Source: an uncultured Pelagibacteraceae bacterium | GTDB lineage: Bacteria > Pseudomonadota > Alphaproteobacteria > Pelagibacterales > AG-422-B15 | NCBI GenBank assembly: GCA_902610585.1 | Contig: CACLWE010000002.1 | Location: 1 to 64,000 of the forward strand | DNA: 64,000 nt | Reading direction: 5' to 3' | Shown: positions 51,352 to 60,517 of the stretch, in pieces | Numbering within the stretch: position 1 is the stretch's first letter | How the letters are laid out: the number at the start of each line of letters is the position of its first letter | Made by a program: the position numbers and the translations under genes | Notes under the pieces: model-generated | Seen by the model: only the letters and a program-made list of their open reading frames with translations | Databases searched by the model: none | What the model was told of the DNA's origin: nothing

Positions 51352-53615
51352 CTCTTAAAAGCTGATAATGCAGCTAAATTAACAATATCCGCAACATTTG
51401 CGCCTAAAGGTACAATTTGTATACTTTCCTTAAAGCCAACTAAATACGGACCGACAAGTGTGCCACCACCCAACTCCTGAAGCATCTTTGTAGAAATGCT
51501 CGCACTGTGAATAGCTGGCATTATTAATAAATTTGCAGGGCCAGATAATTTACAAAATGGATAAAGGTTCATTAAGTTTTCGTTCAAGGCGGTATTTGCT
51601 CCCATTTCTCCGTCGTATTCGAAATCCAAATTTCTTTCATCAAGAATTTTCTTTGCATCTCTCATATATACCGATCTCTCAGTAAATGGCCTTCCAAAAT
51701 TCGAATATGATACAAGAGCAGCCCTTGGTTCTATGCCAAATATTTCTCTTACTACCTCCGCACTTTCTTGTGTGATATTTGCTAATTGAGAGGCATTGGG
51801 CATATCATGTACATTTGAGTCTGCAACAAAAATAGTTCTTCCATTACATAACATTACTGTCATGCCAAGAATGGTTTTGTTTGGTATGGGGTCAAGTACA
51901 TATTCAATACTTTCTAAAGATGCTGCATAGCTTCTTGTTAAGCCACAAACCATTGCGTCAGCTTCTTTTAAGGAAACCATGCATGCTGCGAAAACATTTC
52001 TTTCCCGATTTAAGAGATCTAAGCAATCCTTTTTTAAAAATCCTTTTCTCTGTAAACGATGATAGATATGTTCCGCATATCTATCATGCGCTGATTTGTT
52101 TCTAGTACTGTGTATTTCCATTTGATCATAAAAATCTAAACCCATTTCCTGCATTTTATTTTTTATGACATCATCTCTTCCAATTAAAATAGGAGTACCC
52201 ATTCTATTATTAAGAAAAATTACAGCAGCCCTAATCATATCTTCCTCTTCCCCTTCAGTGAAAATAACTCTTTTGGGATTTTCTTTCACTTCTTGAAAAA
52301 CTTTTTGAAGAAGGCCTGCTGAGGGATTAAGTCTTGCTGATAATTCATTTGAATAGTTTTCCATGTCAACTATTGCTTTTCTTGCAACACCGGTGTCCAT
52401 AGCAGCCTTGGCAACTGCAGGAGGAACTTTGCTGATTAGTCTTGGATCAAAGGGAGAAGGAATAATATAATCTGGTCCGTACTGAGGTCTTTTTCCAGGG
52501 TATGCATTTGCAACTTCGTCAGGTACGTCTTCCTTCGCTAGGTCGGCTATGGCTTTGGCAGCAGCAATCTTCATTTCAAGATTGATTGTTTTTGCCCTTA
52601 CGTCTAATGCCCCTCTAAATATATAAGGGAATCCAAGAACATTATTAACTTGATTGGGATAGTCAGATCTACCGGTTGCAATAATTGCATCATCTCTGCA
52701 TTCTTTAATTTTTTCAGGCAATATCTCAGGTTCAGGATTTGCCATTGCAAAAATAATTGGTTTTTCTGCCATAGATAAAACCATCTTTTCGCTAATGATG
52801 TTGCCAATTGAGAGACCAAAAAAAATATCAGCTCCATTTAGTGAATCTTCAAGCGTTCTGCATTTTGTTTTTACTGCATGGGCAGATTTCCATTGATTCA
52901 TATTTTCTTTTCTTTCAGTATGAATAACCCCTTTTGTATCACATAGTATTGCGTTCTCATTTGGCATACCCATTGCCTTTAATAGCTCTAGACATGCAAT
53001 ACCAGCAGCACCTGCACCGTTAACAACAATTTTTGCTTCATTAATTTTTTTGCCTGCAAGATCCATGGCATTTATGAGTGCTGCAGCAGATATAATTGCA
53101 GTTCCGTGTTGATCATCATGAAAAATGGGAATATCCATTATTTCTTTAAGTGAATCTTCTATTATAAAACATTCAGGAGCTTTAATATCCTCGAGATTTA
53201 TCCCCCCGAAGGATGGACCCAAATATTTTACAGAATTAATAAATTCTTCAGCATCCTCAGTGTCAATTTCTAAATCTATTGAGTCTATGTCTGAGAATCT
53301 TTTGAATAATACAGACTTGCCTTCCATAACTGGTTTTGATGCATGCGCACCCAAATTTCCAAGACCCAATATTGCAGTTCCATTAGATATGACCGCAACA
53401 ATGTTTCCTTTGCTTGTGTAGTCATAAACTGTACTTCTATCATCAGCGATGGCGTTAACTGGCGCTGCAACACCAGGCGAATAAGCCAGTGAAAGATCTC
53501 TCTGAGTTTCAAGAGGTTTTGTCGCCTTGATTTCTATTTTCCCAGGTTTGCCTTGTGCATGAAACACCAAAGCCTCCTTCTCACTAAAATGTTCTTCTCT
53601 GTCTTTTTTTGTCAT
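51348..53615 (-). CDS. maeB: NADP-dependent malic enzyme with phosphotransacetylase-like domain
   Basis: Decarboxylates malate to pyruvate, giving NADPH. The 755 residues contain the malic domain (LAYSPGVAAPV; FHDDQHGTAI), the NAD(P)-binding domain (VVNGAGAAGIACLELLKAMG), and from about residue 430 a PTA-like domain (PKRVIFTEGEEEDMIRAAVI; LLIMPAIHSASI) that in this family is usually regulatory rather than catalytic. Complete. It has its own promoter candidate and diverges from murJ over 121 bases. Confidence 0.96.
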   Translation of the reverse strand: MTKKDREEHFSEKEALVFHAQGKPGKIEIKATKPLETQRDLSLAYSPGVAAPVNAIADDRSTVYDYTSKGNIVAVISNGTAILGLGNLGAHASKPVMEGKSVLFKRFSDIDSIDLEIDTEDAEEFINSVKYLGPSFGGINLEDIKAPECFIIEDSLKEIMDIPIFHDDQHGTAIISAAALINAMDLAGKKINEAKIVVNGAGAAGIACLELLKAMGMPNENAILCDTKGVIHTERKENMNQWKSAHAVKTKCRTLEDSLNGADIFFGLSIGNIISEKMVLSMAEKPIIFAMANPEPEILPEKIKECRDDAIIATGRSDYPNQVNNVLGFPYIFRGALDVRAKTINLEMKIAAAKAIADLAKEDVPDEVANAYPGKRPQYGPDYIIPSPFDPRLISKVPPAVAKAAMDTGVARKAIVDMENYSNELSARLNPSAGLLQKVFQEVKENPKRVIFTEGEEEDMIRAAVIFLNNRMGTPILIGRDDVIKNKMQEMGLDFYDQMEIHSTRNKSAHDRYAEHIYHRLQRKGFLKKDCLDLLNRERNVFAACMVSLKEADAMVCGLTRSYAASLESIEYVLDPIPNKTILGMTVMLCNGRTIFVADSNVHDMPNASQLANITQESAEVVREIFGIEPRAALVSYSNFGRPFTERSVYMRDAKKILDERNLDFEYDGEMGANTALNENLMNLYPFCKLSGPANLLIMPAIHSASISTKMLQELGGGTLVGPYLVGFKESIQIVPLGANVADIVNLAALSAFKS

Positions 53616-53631
53616 ATTCTCTTTTTTGGAT

Positions 53632-53659
53632 TTTATATAGGTTTTTGCCTGCTTTTCAA
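53632..53659 (-). promoter_or_regulatory. Sigma-70-like promoter candidate for maeB
   Basis: Read leftward, TTGAAA (53654-53659) and TATAAA (53632-53637) are spaced by 16 bases; the -10 box ends 16 bases before the maeB start codon. Both hexamers are close to consensus. The murJ side of this gap has only weak candidates. Confidence 0.45.
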
Positions 53660-53736
53660 ATTCAAAAGATATATATTGAATGAACCTTTATTTTTGAAGT
53701 TATTTAAATCAAAATAGATTAATAAACAATGTTTAT

Positions 53737-55275
53737 ATGAACGTTTTAAGGTCATCATTTATTTATTCTCTTTTTACATCGATAAGTAGAGTTTTCGGTT
53801 TTATAAGAGACATGTTGATTGCCAATTTTTTAGGTACGGGAATAATTGCTGACATTTTCTTTATTGCTTTTAGGCTGCCAAATACGTTTAGAAGAATTTT
53901 TTCAGAAGGAGCATTAAATTCGGCGTTTGTACCTATTTACACTAAACTTATTAATGAAAATATTAGACAGAGGTCTAGCGAATTCGCCGGAAGTATTTTT
54001 TTGATTTTTTTATTGGTATCATCATTAGTGGTCATAATTATAGAAATTTTTATGCCATTTTTTATAACAATTTTAGCTCCAGGATTTACGAATGATCAAG
54101 CTAAGTTTGATGAATTAGTAAAAGTTTCTAGGATTATTTTTCCTTTTTTGATTTTAATAAGTATTTCATCAATTTGCTCGTCAATTCTAAATTCACATAA
54201 TAAATTTGCATTGTCAGCAGCTCTTCCTATAATATTAAATATCACACTGATTATTGCGCTGATTATTGCTGCTTATAGCATGGTTGATTTTTTAATAATA
54301 TTATCATGGAGTGTAATTATAGCTGGGTTAATTCAAGTCATATTTCTTATATTTGCTTTAGCTAGGGAAAAGATATATTTTTTCTTTACTACAAAAATCT
54401 ATAGTAAAAATATTAAACGCTTTACCAAATTATTTTCTGCGAGTTTTTTCTCGTCTGGACTATTGCAGATAAATATCTTAATTGGAACAATAATTGCTTC
54501 ATATGAGAGTGGCGCTATCTCATATTTATATTATGCTGATCGGGTTTACCAATTACCTCTTGCTCTAGTAGGAATAGCAATAGGTATTGCTCTACTTCCC
54601 TCAATTTCAAGCAAGGTAAAATCGGATAGTTATGAAGCGATTCACAAATCAATTGAACAAACTTTGTTATATTCATTGCTATTTGCTGTTCCTGCATCTG
54701 TGGGAATTTACGCTTTATCAGAGGAAATTATTAGTGTTCTCTTTGAAAGAGGAGAATTTGGTGAGAAATCTTCATTATTTACAGCTAAAGCTCTTAAGTT
54801 CTATGCTTTGGGCCTTATCGCTTTCATCGTAATGAAAATCTATACCCCAATTTTTTTTGCATACGAAAATGCAAAACCTACTCTATATATTACCGCTGTC
54901 AATTTAGTTACAAACACTTTTTTGAGTGTGATATTATTTGTTAATATTGGATTTATAGGAATCCCAATTGCTACAAGTATATCAGCATGGATGAGTGTTT
55001 TGTTAATGAATTATTACTTGAAAAAGTACGATTATTATCGAATAAGTAAGAGAATTTTATTACCTACAACCATAATTATTACTGTCTCACTCATAATTTA
55101 TTTTTATTTATTTCTTCTAAAAAACTATATAGGGATATTTATTATTTTATTAGAAGACTACGAAATTATATTTCTTTTATTTTCAGTACTTTCTTCAATA
55201 TTGCTTTATTTTATTCTAATTTCATTTTACAAGCCGTTTAAATATTCTGAAATTAAAAGAATTTTTAAAAAATGA
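53737..55275 (+). CDS. murJ: Lipid II flippase MurJ
   Basis: A MOP-superfamily flippase of 512 residues with about 14 membrane helices. The N-terminal SLFTSISRVFGFIRDMLIANFLG and FRLPNTFRRIFSEGALNSAFVPIY are the MurJ signature, including the conserved arginines of the central cavity; ERGEFGEKSS and YTPIFFAYENAKPTLYI appear in the second half. It moves lipid II outward for peptidoglycan synthesis. It overlaps trpS by four bases. Confidence 0.95.
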   Translation: MNVLRSSFIYSLFTSISRVFGFIRDMLIANFLGTGIIADIFFIAFRLPNTFRRIFSEGALNSAFVPIYTKLINENIRQRSSEFAGSIFLIFLLVSSLVVIIIEIFMPFFITILAPGFTNDQAKFDELVKVSRIIFPFLILISISSICSSILNSHNKFALSAALPIILNITLIIALIIAAYSMVDFLIILSWSVIIAGLIQVIFLIFALAREKIYFFFTTKIYSKNIKRFTKLFSASFFSSGLLQINILIGTIIASYESGAISYLYYADRVYQLPLALVGIAIGIALLPSISSKVKSDSYEAIHKSIEQTLLYSLLFAVPASVGIYALSEEIISVLFERGEFGEKSSLFTAKALKFYALGLIAFIVMKIYTPIFFAYENAKPTLYITAVNLVTNTFLSVILFVNIGFIGIPIATSISAWMSVLLMNYYLKKYDYYRISKRILLPTTIIITVSLIIYFYLFLLKNYIGIFIILLEDYEIIFLLFSVLSSILLYFILISFYKPFKYSEIKRIFKK

Positions 55276-56294
55276 GTGAAATTAGAAATAATACTGTTTT
55301 ATCAGGTGTTCAACCTTCAGGCGACCTCCATATAGGTAATTATCTTGGTGCAATTAAAAATTTTGTAAGCATGCAAAATGATTATAAGTGTTTTTTTTGT
55401 ATAGTAGATTTACACGCAATTACTGTAAAACAAGATCCAAAGATCCTCAAAAAAAATACTTTGGAAGTTGCGGCAACTTACATTGCATCAGGTATAGACC
55501 CAAAAAAAAGTATTATATTTAATCAAAGTAGCGTTCCAGCGCATTCAGAGCTTGCTTGGATAATTAATTGTGTAACAAGAATGGGATGGTTAAGTCGAAT
55601 GACACAATTTAAAGATAAGGCTGGTAAAGATAAAGAGAATGCAAGTTCAGGATTATTTATTTATCCAAACTTAATGGCCGCTGATATACTAATTTATAAA
55701 GCAACTCATGTACCAGTCGGAAATGATCAAAAACAGCATCTTGAACTCACGAGAGATATTGCACAAAAATTTAATCGTGACTTTAATTGTGAAAACTTTT
55801 TTCCAATTCCCGAGCCAATTATAGACAAGGATATTTCAAGAATAATGTCTCTCAAAGATGGAAATCAAAAAATGAGTAAATCAGATCTATCTGAATACTC
55901 ACGTATAAGTCTCTTAGATGAGAGTGATCAGATTATAAAGAAGATTAAAAAAGCAAAAACTGCTGATACAGTGATGCCAGAAAAAATTGATGACATACTT
56001 AAATTAAGCGAAGTTAATAATTTGCTTAATATTTATTCAGGATTTTCTGGGCTTGAAAAACAAAAACTAATTGATCAATATAAAGGAAAAACTTTTTCAA
56101 TTTTTAAATCTGATTTATCTGATACTCTTGTGGAAAGAATTAAACCAATCACATCAGAGATTAAAAAACTTATGCAAGATAAGCATTATCTTCTGGGGAT
56201 TTTGCAAGAAGGTAGAAATAAAGCGAACGAGGTTGCGAAAAAAACAATTAATGATGTATATGACATTGTAGGTTTACTAAGAAATGAAACATAG
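55272..56294 (+). CDS. trpS: Tryptophanyl-tRNA synthetase
   Basis: A class I synthetase of 340 residues. LSGVQPSGDLHIGNYLGAI contains the HIGN form of the HIGH motif, VPVGNDQKQHLELTRDIAQKFN the tryptophan pocket, and GNQKMSKSD near residue 200 the KMSKS loop. Complete. It overlaps murJ by four and the usp gene by 11 bases; the murJ-trpS-usp-nfuA order is common in alphaproteobacteria. Confidence 0.98.
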   Translation: MSEIRNNTVLSGVQPSGDLHIGNYLGAIKNFVSMQNDYKCFFCIVDLHAITVKQDPKILKKNTLEVAATYIASGIDPKKSIIFNQSSVPAHSELAWIINCVTRMGWLSRMTQFKDKAGKDKENASSGLFIYPNLMAADILIYKATHVPVGNDQKQHLELTRDIAQKFNRDFNCENFFPIPEPIIDKDISRIMSLKDGNQKMSKSDLSEYSRISLLDESDQIIKKIKKAKTADTVMPEKIDDILKLSEVNNLLNIYSGFSGLEKQKLIDQYKGKTFSIFKSDLSDTLVERIKPITSEIKKLMQDKHYLLGILQEGRNKANEVAKKTINDVYDIVGLLRNET

Positions 56295-56760
56295 ATCAAA
56301 ATTTTTAGTAATAGTTGATGACTCTAAAGAATTGAATGTAGCAATTAGGTTTGCGGCTAAGCGAGCACAAAATACAAACGGAGGAGTTATTCTATTAAAT
56401 GTTCTTGAACAATTTGACCCTCAACAATGGCAATCAATTGAAGATATAATCCTCCAAGAGGCAAGAGATAAAGCACAAGAAAAGTTACAAAAATGGTCTA
56501 AAGTCATTAATGAGCTTACTGATATTGTTCCTGAGTTAATGGTAAAGGAGGGAGTCACAAGTGAAAAAATCATTGAAACACTTGACGAAGATGATGCAAT
56601 TAGATTTCTAGTCCTAGCTGCCGCTGAATCAGATCAGCCAGGACCACTTGTATCTCTCCTAGCAGGACAAAAATCAGGTAAATTGCCTGTTCCTCTTGTG
56701 ATTATTCCGCAGGGGCTATCTAATGAAGTAATAGATGATTTAGCGTCAAGATCAGATTAA
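56284..56760 (+). CDS. Universal stress protein family
   Basis: A 158-residue UspA-like alpha/beta protein. KFLVIVDDSKELNVAIRFAAKRAQNTNGGVILLNVLE begins the fold; the C-terminal half FLVLAAAESDQPGPLVSLLAGQKSGKLPVPLVIIPQGLS replaces the ATP-binding G-x2-G-x9-G pattern by a variant, so nucleotide binding is uncertain. Role unknown beyond a presumed stress link. The ATG overlaps the trpS end by 11 bases. Confidence 0.85.
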   Translation: MKHRSKFLVIVDDSKELNVAIRFAAKRAQNTNGGVILLNVLEQFDPQQWQSIEDIILQEARDKAQEKLQKWSKVINELTDIVPELMVKEGVTSEKIIETLDEDDAIRFLVLAAAESDQPGPLVSLLAGQKSGKLPVPLVIIPQGLSNEVIDDLASRSD

Positions 56761-56805
56761 AAATAATAGAAATTTCAGTAACTTAATAAATATCTATTTC
56801 AAAAC

Positions 56806-56835
56806 TTTAAAAATTAATGAAATTATCTATATAAC
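56806..56835 (+). promoter_or_regulatory. Sigma-70-like promoter candidate for nfuA
   Basis: TTTAAA (56806-56811) and TATAAC (56830-56835) are spaced by 18 bases in the 86-base gap after the usp gene. The ATG at 56847 is 11 bases after the -10 box. The pair resembles that before the Tim44-like gene. Confidence 0.45.
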
Positions 56836-56846
56836 TCTTAATTATT

Positions 56847-57410
56847 ATGTTCATACAAACTGAATCAACACCAAACCCAAATTCATTGAAATTCATACTT
56901 GATGACTATGAGATATGTGAAAATCCTATCGAGTTTAAAAAATCTCAAGAGGGTACTCATTCGGCGCTAGCCGCTGAGCTCTTTAAAATAAATGGTGTTG
57001 AGAATATACTATTCAATAAGAATTGTATTTCTGTAAACAAAAATAAGTACACTTGGGATCAACTTAAAGCTTCAATATTACATGTAATTTCAAATCATAT
57101 AAATTCTGGTCTACCAGCTATCGATGATAAAAATATTAACTCAAGCGAATTGGATAATATTCTTTTTGATGATGATGACTTAAAAGTGGTGAATATGATC
57201 AATAGCATTTTGTCTTCAAAGATAAGACCAGCAATTATGCAAGATGGTGGAGATGTGAAATTTATAAAATATGAAAGTGGTACAGCATTTCTATCTCTAA
57301 AAGGAAGCTGTGCGGGCTGTCCCAGCGCAACTGTTACATTGAAAAATGGAATTGAAAATATGCTAAAACATCATGTTCCTGAAGTCAAAAAAGTCGAGCA
57401 AGTATCTTAG
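56847..57410 (+). CDS. nfuA: NifU/NfuA iron-sulfur cluster carrier
   Basis: A 187-residue Fe-S scaffold or carrier with an N-terminal Nfu_N domain (MFIQTESTPNPNSLKFILDD) and a C-terminal NifU domain carrying the CAGCPSATVTLKNGIENML thioredoxin-like CxxC that binds a 4Fe-4S cluster. The Nfu_N form is shared with mitochondrial NFU1. Lies 14 bases before the next gene. Confidence 0.95.
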   Translation: MFIQTESTPNPNSLKFILDDYEICENPIEFKKSQEGTHSALAAELFKINGVENILFNKNCISVNKNKYTWDQLKASILHVISNHINSGLPAIDDKNINSSELDNILFDDDDLKVVNMINSILSSKIRPAIMQDGGDVKFIKYESGTAFLSLKGSCAGCPSATVTLKNGIENMLKHHVPEVKKVEQVS

Positions 57411-57424
57411 ACGATTTAATAACT

Positions 57425-58393
57425 ATGAATATCTTAATTTCGCAAAATAAAAATATTAGATTTCTTTTTAAAGTATATTATTTTATTTTCTTACTAATTG
57501 TTTTAGTAGTTTTAAGTTCTTTGATAGCCTCTAATAATTTTTATCAAAAGTCAGATATTATGAAAAGTTTGTCTATTAATAGTGATGAAAAAGACTTACA
57601 ATTATCATATATAGTTGATTTATATACAGCAAAATCTCTTCAGCAAAACAAAATTATTCGTGATTTCCAAATTGATGATATTAAGCATTCTAAAACTGTC
57701 CCCTATATTACGGTCGTTAAACTACCTCGTGATTTAAAAAATATTAAATCTACAAAAAATAGAAAAGAGTTATTTATTAAAATTACGTTACCTCTAATAG
57801 TTCAAGAAAATGATAAACTCCTGTCCCTTAATAAAAAAATTAAATCAATTAAGAATAGTTTTGGCCAGTTATCTCGAAAAGATGCTATTTGGGTTCAGAA
57901 ATTAATGAATGAATATAAAGCTGATACTCTGGATGCTCTATTAATTAAAGTAGATAAGATACCTGTATCACTTGCTCTCGCTCAAGCTGTGATTGAAAGC
58001 GGCTGGGGAACATCAAGATTTGCATATGAGGGTAATGCACTTTTCGGGCAATATGTTTGGGGAGGAAACAATAATGGAATTATACCTAACGACAGAGAAA
58101 CTGATGCAAAGTTTAAAATTAAATCATTTAGTAGTTTAAGTGAGTCAGTAGCGTCTTATATGAAAAATCTAAATACAAATTATCACTATAATGATTTCCG
58201 TATTAATAGATATGTTTTACGATCAAATAACATGCCTTTAAGTGGTACTTACTTAGCTGATTATCTATTAAGCTACTCTATCGAAGACGATTATACTGAT
58301 AAGATTAAAAATATAATTGAAATGAATGATTTTGAAGATTTTGAGGACTTGAGTTTAGAAAAACAGCTTAAGTTAATAACGGATATTATTTAA
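57425..58393 (+). CDS. Bax-like membrane-anchored glucosaminidase
   Basis: A 322-residue protein with one N-terminal membrane helix (about residues 15-37, YYFIFLLIVLVVLSSLIASN) and a C-terminal glucosaminidase domain: VSLALAQAVIESGWGTSRFAYEGNALFGQYVWG includes the catalytic glutamate, and FSSLSESVASYMKNLNTNYHY the second half. E. coli Bax relatives cleave peptidoglycan glycan strands. The acidic C-terminal tail is unassigned. It ends overlapping the convergent deacetylase by eight bases. Confidence 0.85.
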   Translation: MNILISQNKNIRFLFKVYYFIFLLIVLVVLSSLIASNNFYQKSDIMKSLSINSDEKDLQLSYIVDLYTAKSLQQNKIIRDFQIDDIKHSKTVPYITVVKLPRDLKNIKSTKNRKELFIKITLPLIVQENDKLLSLNKKIKSIKNSFGQLSRKDAIWVQKLMNEYKADTLDALLIKVDKIPVSLALAQAVIESGWGTSRFAYEGNALFGQYVWGGNNNGIIPNDRETDAKFKIKSFSSLSESVASYMKNLNTNYHYNDFRINRYVLRSNNMPLSGTYLADYLLSYSIEDDYTDKIKNIIEMNDFEDFEDLSLEKQLKLITDII

Positions 58394-59420
58394 CTAAAAA
58401 CTGATATCCAAACCAATACCATTTATCATCCACCTTAGTTGTACAATTTATTCTAGCTCTTCCGTTTAGATATGCTTCATTTAACTTTATTTGAACCCTA
58501 TTTTTTTTTATATTTATTATTTCTTGCTTATCCCACTTACCGCCAGGATTAGAAAAACAATTAATTGGATTTCCTTTCAAATCTTGATTAATACTGAACT
58601 CTATTGATGGTTTTTTGTTGTCAATCAAAAACATATCTGTTGGTAAAAAATTATTCACGTTTAAGGAATAAGAATTTACAGCAAACTCGAATCTATCTAT
58701 TTCACCAAATCTCTCATTTAATGAAAATCTGGGTAAATAATATCGATCGTCAAAACTTGAAACAACGCCCGAGTGTTGGCCAAATGCATGGGAAATATCA
58801 AATTCTTTCAAAATTGAAATTACCTCATTACTTGTCTCACCATATGGATACGCAAAAAGTTTTGGTATGAAGCCGATATTTTTTATCCAACTTTTATGAG
58901 AATCTAAAATGTCATTTTTTATATCTGAAACTTTATTTAGAGGCATGTGCAAATGTGTAGATGTATGCTGACCAATGCTTCCTCCTTCATTGATAAATTG
59001 CCTGATTTCTGACCATGTCATGTAACCCTTCGTTTTTTTATCAATTATGTCGGTAGAAACAAACAATGTGACTGGAATATTATTTTCTCTGAATATCGGC
59101 CAGGCAAACTTATAAAAAGAGCTATAAGCATCATCAACAGAAAATGCTACAGATTTTTCATTAAATCTATCATTATTATCTAAATTTTTAATTATATCCT
59201 TTAGCTCTACAACTTTAATTTTGCTATTAATAACATAGTCAATGTGTGATCGAAATTGCTTTTCTGTAACATTGGTTGAAGGGTATTTCCCCTCTCCAAA
59301 TCTGTGATACATAAATACCGAAACGCCCGGTTCAGAGAGAGCTGGCCAAGTAAATGAAAAAAATATTAATAGAAATAAAAAATGACTTTTACTAAAGCAA
59401 GAAAAAAAAAAATAATTCAT
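58386..59420 (-). CDS. Exported polysaccharide deacetylase (NodB family)
   Basis: A 344-residue protein with a signal peptide (hydrophobic FLFLLIFFSFTWPALSE, about residues 13-29). The NodB domain has AFSVDDAYSSFYKFAWPIF with the metal/catalytic aspartates and GQHTSTHLHMPL with the His-x3-His pair, so a zinc-dependent deacetylase is probable. The C-terminal ~100 residues are extra strands of unknown role. Candidates for substrate are peptidoglycan or an exopolysaccharide; the neighbouring glucosaminidase hints at wall work, which is inference. Confidence 0.85.
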   Translation of the reverse strand: MNYFFFSCFSKSHFLFLLIFFSFTWPALSEPGVSVFMYHRFGEGKYPSTNVTEKQFRSHIDYVINSKIKVVELKDIIKNLDNNDRFNEKSVAFSVDDAYSSFYKFAWPIFRENNIPVTLFVSTDIIDKKTKGYMTWSEIRQFINEGGSIGQHTSTHLHMPLNKVSDIKNDILDSHKSWIKNIGFIPKLFAYPYGETSNEVISILKEFDISHAFGQHSGVVSSFDDRYYLPRFSLNERFGEIDRFEFAVNSYSLNVNNFLPTDMFLIDNKKPSIEFSINQDLKGNPINCFSNPGGKWDKQEIINIKKNRVQIKLNEAYLNGRARINCTTKVDDKWYWFGYQFLVK

Positions 59421-59461
59421 ATGATCTAATTTTTAGTCTATATGTAAATAATAGCAATAAC

Positions 59462-60088
59462 ATGTTTTTAATTTTAGATTTTACGCAATCATTTCGACTA
59501 GCAATAATAAACAACGAGCAGTTTATTAGTAAAGAGATTAAATCAAAAAAAAATATATCTGAAATATTAATCCTAGAAATTGATAAATTCTTAAAAAATT
59601 TAAAAACAAACATAAAAAAAGTTAAATCGATTTATGTAGTCACCGGACCTGGAAGCTTTACAGGCATTAGATCATCATTAACTTTCGCAAAGACGCTCAA
59701 ATTGACTAAAAAGCTTAATGTTTTTGGATTATCTAAATTTGAGATTATAAATGCTAAAATAAAAACTAATAAAATTAATAAAAAAAGATACATATTTTTG
59801 CATTTTAGGGATAATCAATTTTTTACACAAACTTTTATAAACTTTAAAGCTCAAGATGAAGCAAGATTAATCAACATTGAAAACGATAAATTAAAATATA
59901 ACAAACATACAACTTATATTTATGATAATGATTTGTTTGAAGATTTTTTAGGAAATAGGATTAAACAAAATGAAAAAAAGAATTTATATTTTGTGAATTA
60001 TAATTTACTTGAATTGCATGAAATTATTCTAAAAAATACTATTGATAACATGGATCCAAAACCGTTATATATAAGTAACTATTTTTAA
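59462..60088 (+). CDS. tsaB: tRNA threonylcarbamoyladenosine synthesis protein TsaB
   Basis: A 208-residue ASKHA-fold partner of TsaD for the t6A37 tRNA modification. The signature VVTGPGSFTGIRSSLTFAKTLK near residue 60 is clear, and the short FGLSKFEI follows. The usual N-terminal D-T-S reads DFTQS. The C-terminal half is strongly divergent. The rimI acetyltransferase gene that normally follows tsaB in this order is missing; fur comes directly after ten bases. Confidence 0.87.
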   Translation: MFLILDFTQSFRLAIINNEQFISKEIKSKKNISEILILEIDKFLKNLKTNIKKVKSIYVVTGPGSFTGIRSSLTFAKTLKLTKKLNVFGLSKFEIINAKIKTNKINKKRYIFLHFRDNQFFTQTFINFKAQDEARLINIENDKLKYNKHTTYIYDNDLFEDFLGNRIKQNEKKNLYFVNYNLLELHEIILKNTIDNMDPKPLYISNYF

Positions 60089-60097
60089 AATGATCAA

Positions 60098-60517
60098 ATG
60101 ATTGACGTAAAAAAATTGTGTAGTGAAAAAGGATTGAGAATGACAGAGCAAAGAAATATTATTGCTGACGCTATTACTGAAATGAGTGTAGAGGGGCATC
60201 CTGACGTAAATGAAATTTTCTTAAAAGCAAATGAAATGGATAAAAATATCAGCATTGCAACAGTATATAGAACAGTTAAATTGTTTGAAGAATATGGCGC
60301 TATAGAAAAGCATGAGTTTAAAGATGGTAGATCAAGATATGAAGCTATTGAAGATCATCATCACGATCACTTAATAGATATCGAAACAGGAGAAATACAC
60401 GAGTTTACTAACGATCAAATTGAAACTATTCAACGCTCAGTTGCTGAGTCTCTCGGTTACAAACTTGTCGATCACAGACTAGAACTTTATGGAATTAAAA
60501 TTAAAAAAAATAATTAG
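60098..60517 (+). CDS. Fur family metalloregulator (Fur/Mur-like)
   Basis: A 139-residue repressor with the N-terminal winged helix GLRMTEQRNIIADAI and the recognition segment SIATVYRTVKLFEEYGAI, and the metal-site stretch DHHHDHLIDIETGEIHEFTND. The CxxC pairs of E. coli Fur are absent (DIETGE replaces CLDCGK), as in the alphaproteobacterial Fur/Mur group, so iron or manganese sensing cannot be told apart here. No Fur box was identified upstream of any gene in the window. Confidence 0.92.
   Translation: MIDVKKLCSEKGLRMTEQRNIIADAITEMSVEGHPDVNEIFLKANEMDKNISIATVYRTVKLFEEYGAIEKHEFKDGRSRYEAIEDHHHDHLIDIETGEIHEFTNDQIETIQRSVAESLGYKLVDHRLELYGIKIKKNN

Noticed and set aside
53694-53720. TTGAAG-N15-TAGATT as murJ promoter
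   Set aside because: Spacing is short and the -10 match poor; not strong enough to list.
60098-60517. Loss of CxxC in Fur as a novelty
   Set aside because: Absence of these cysteines is already usual in alphaproteobacterial Fur/Mur proteins.
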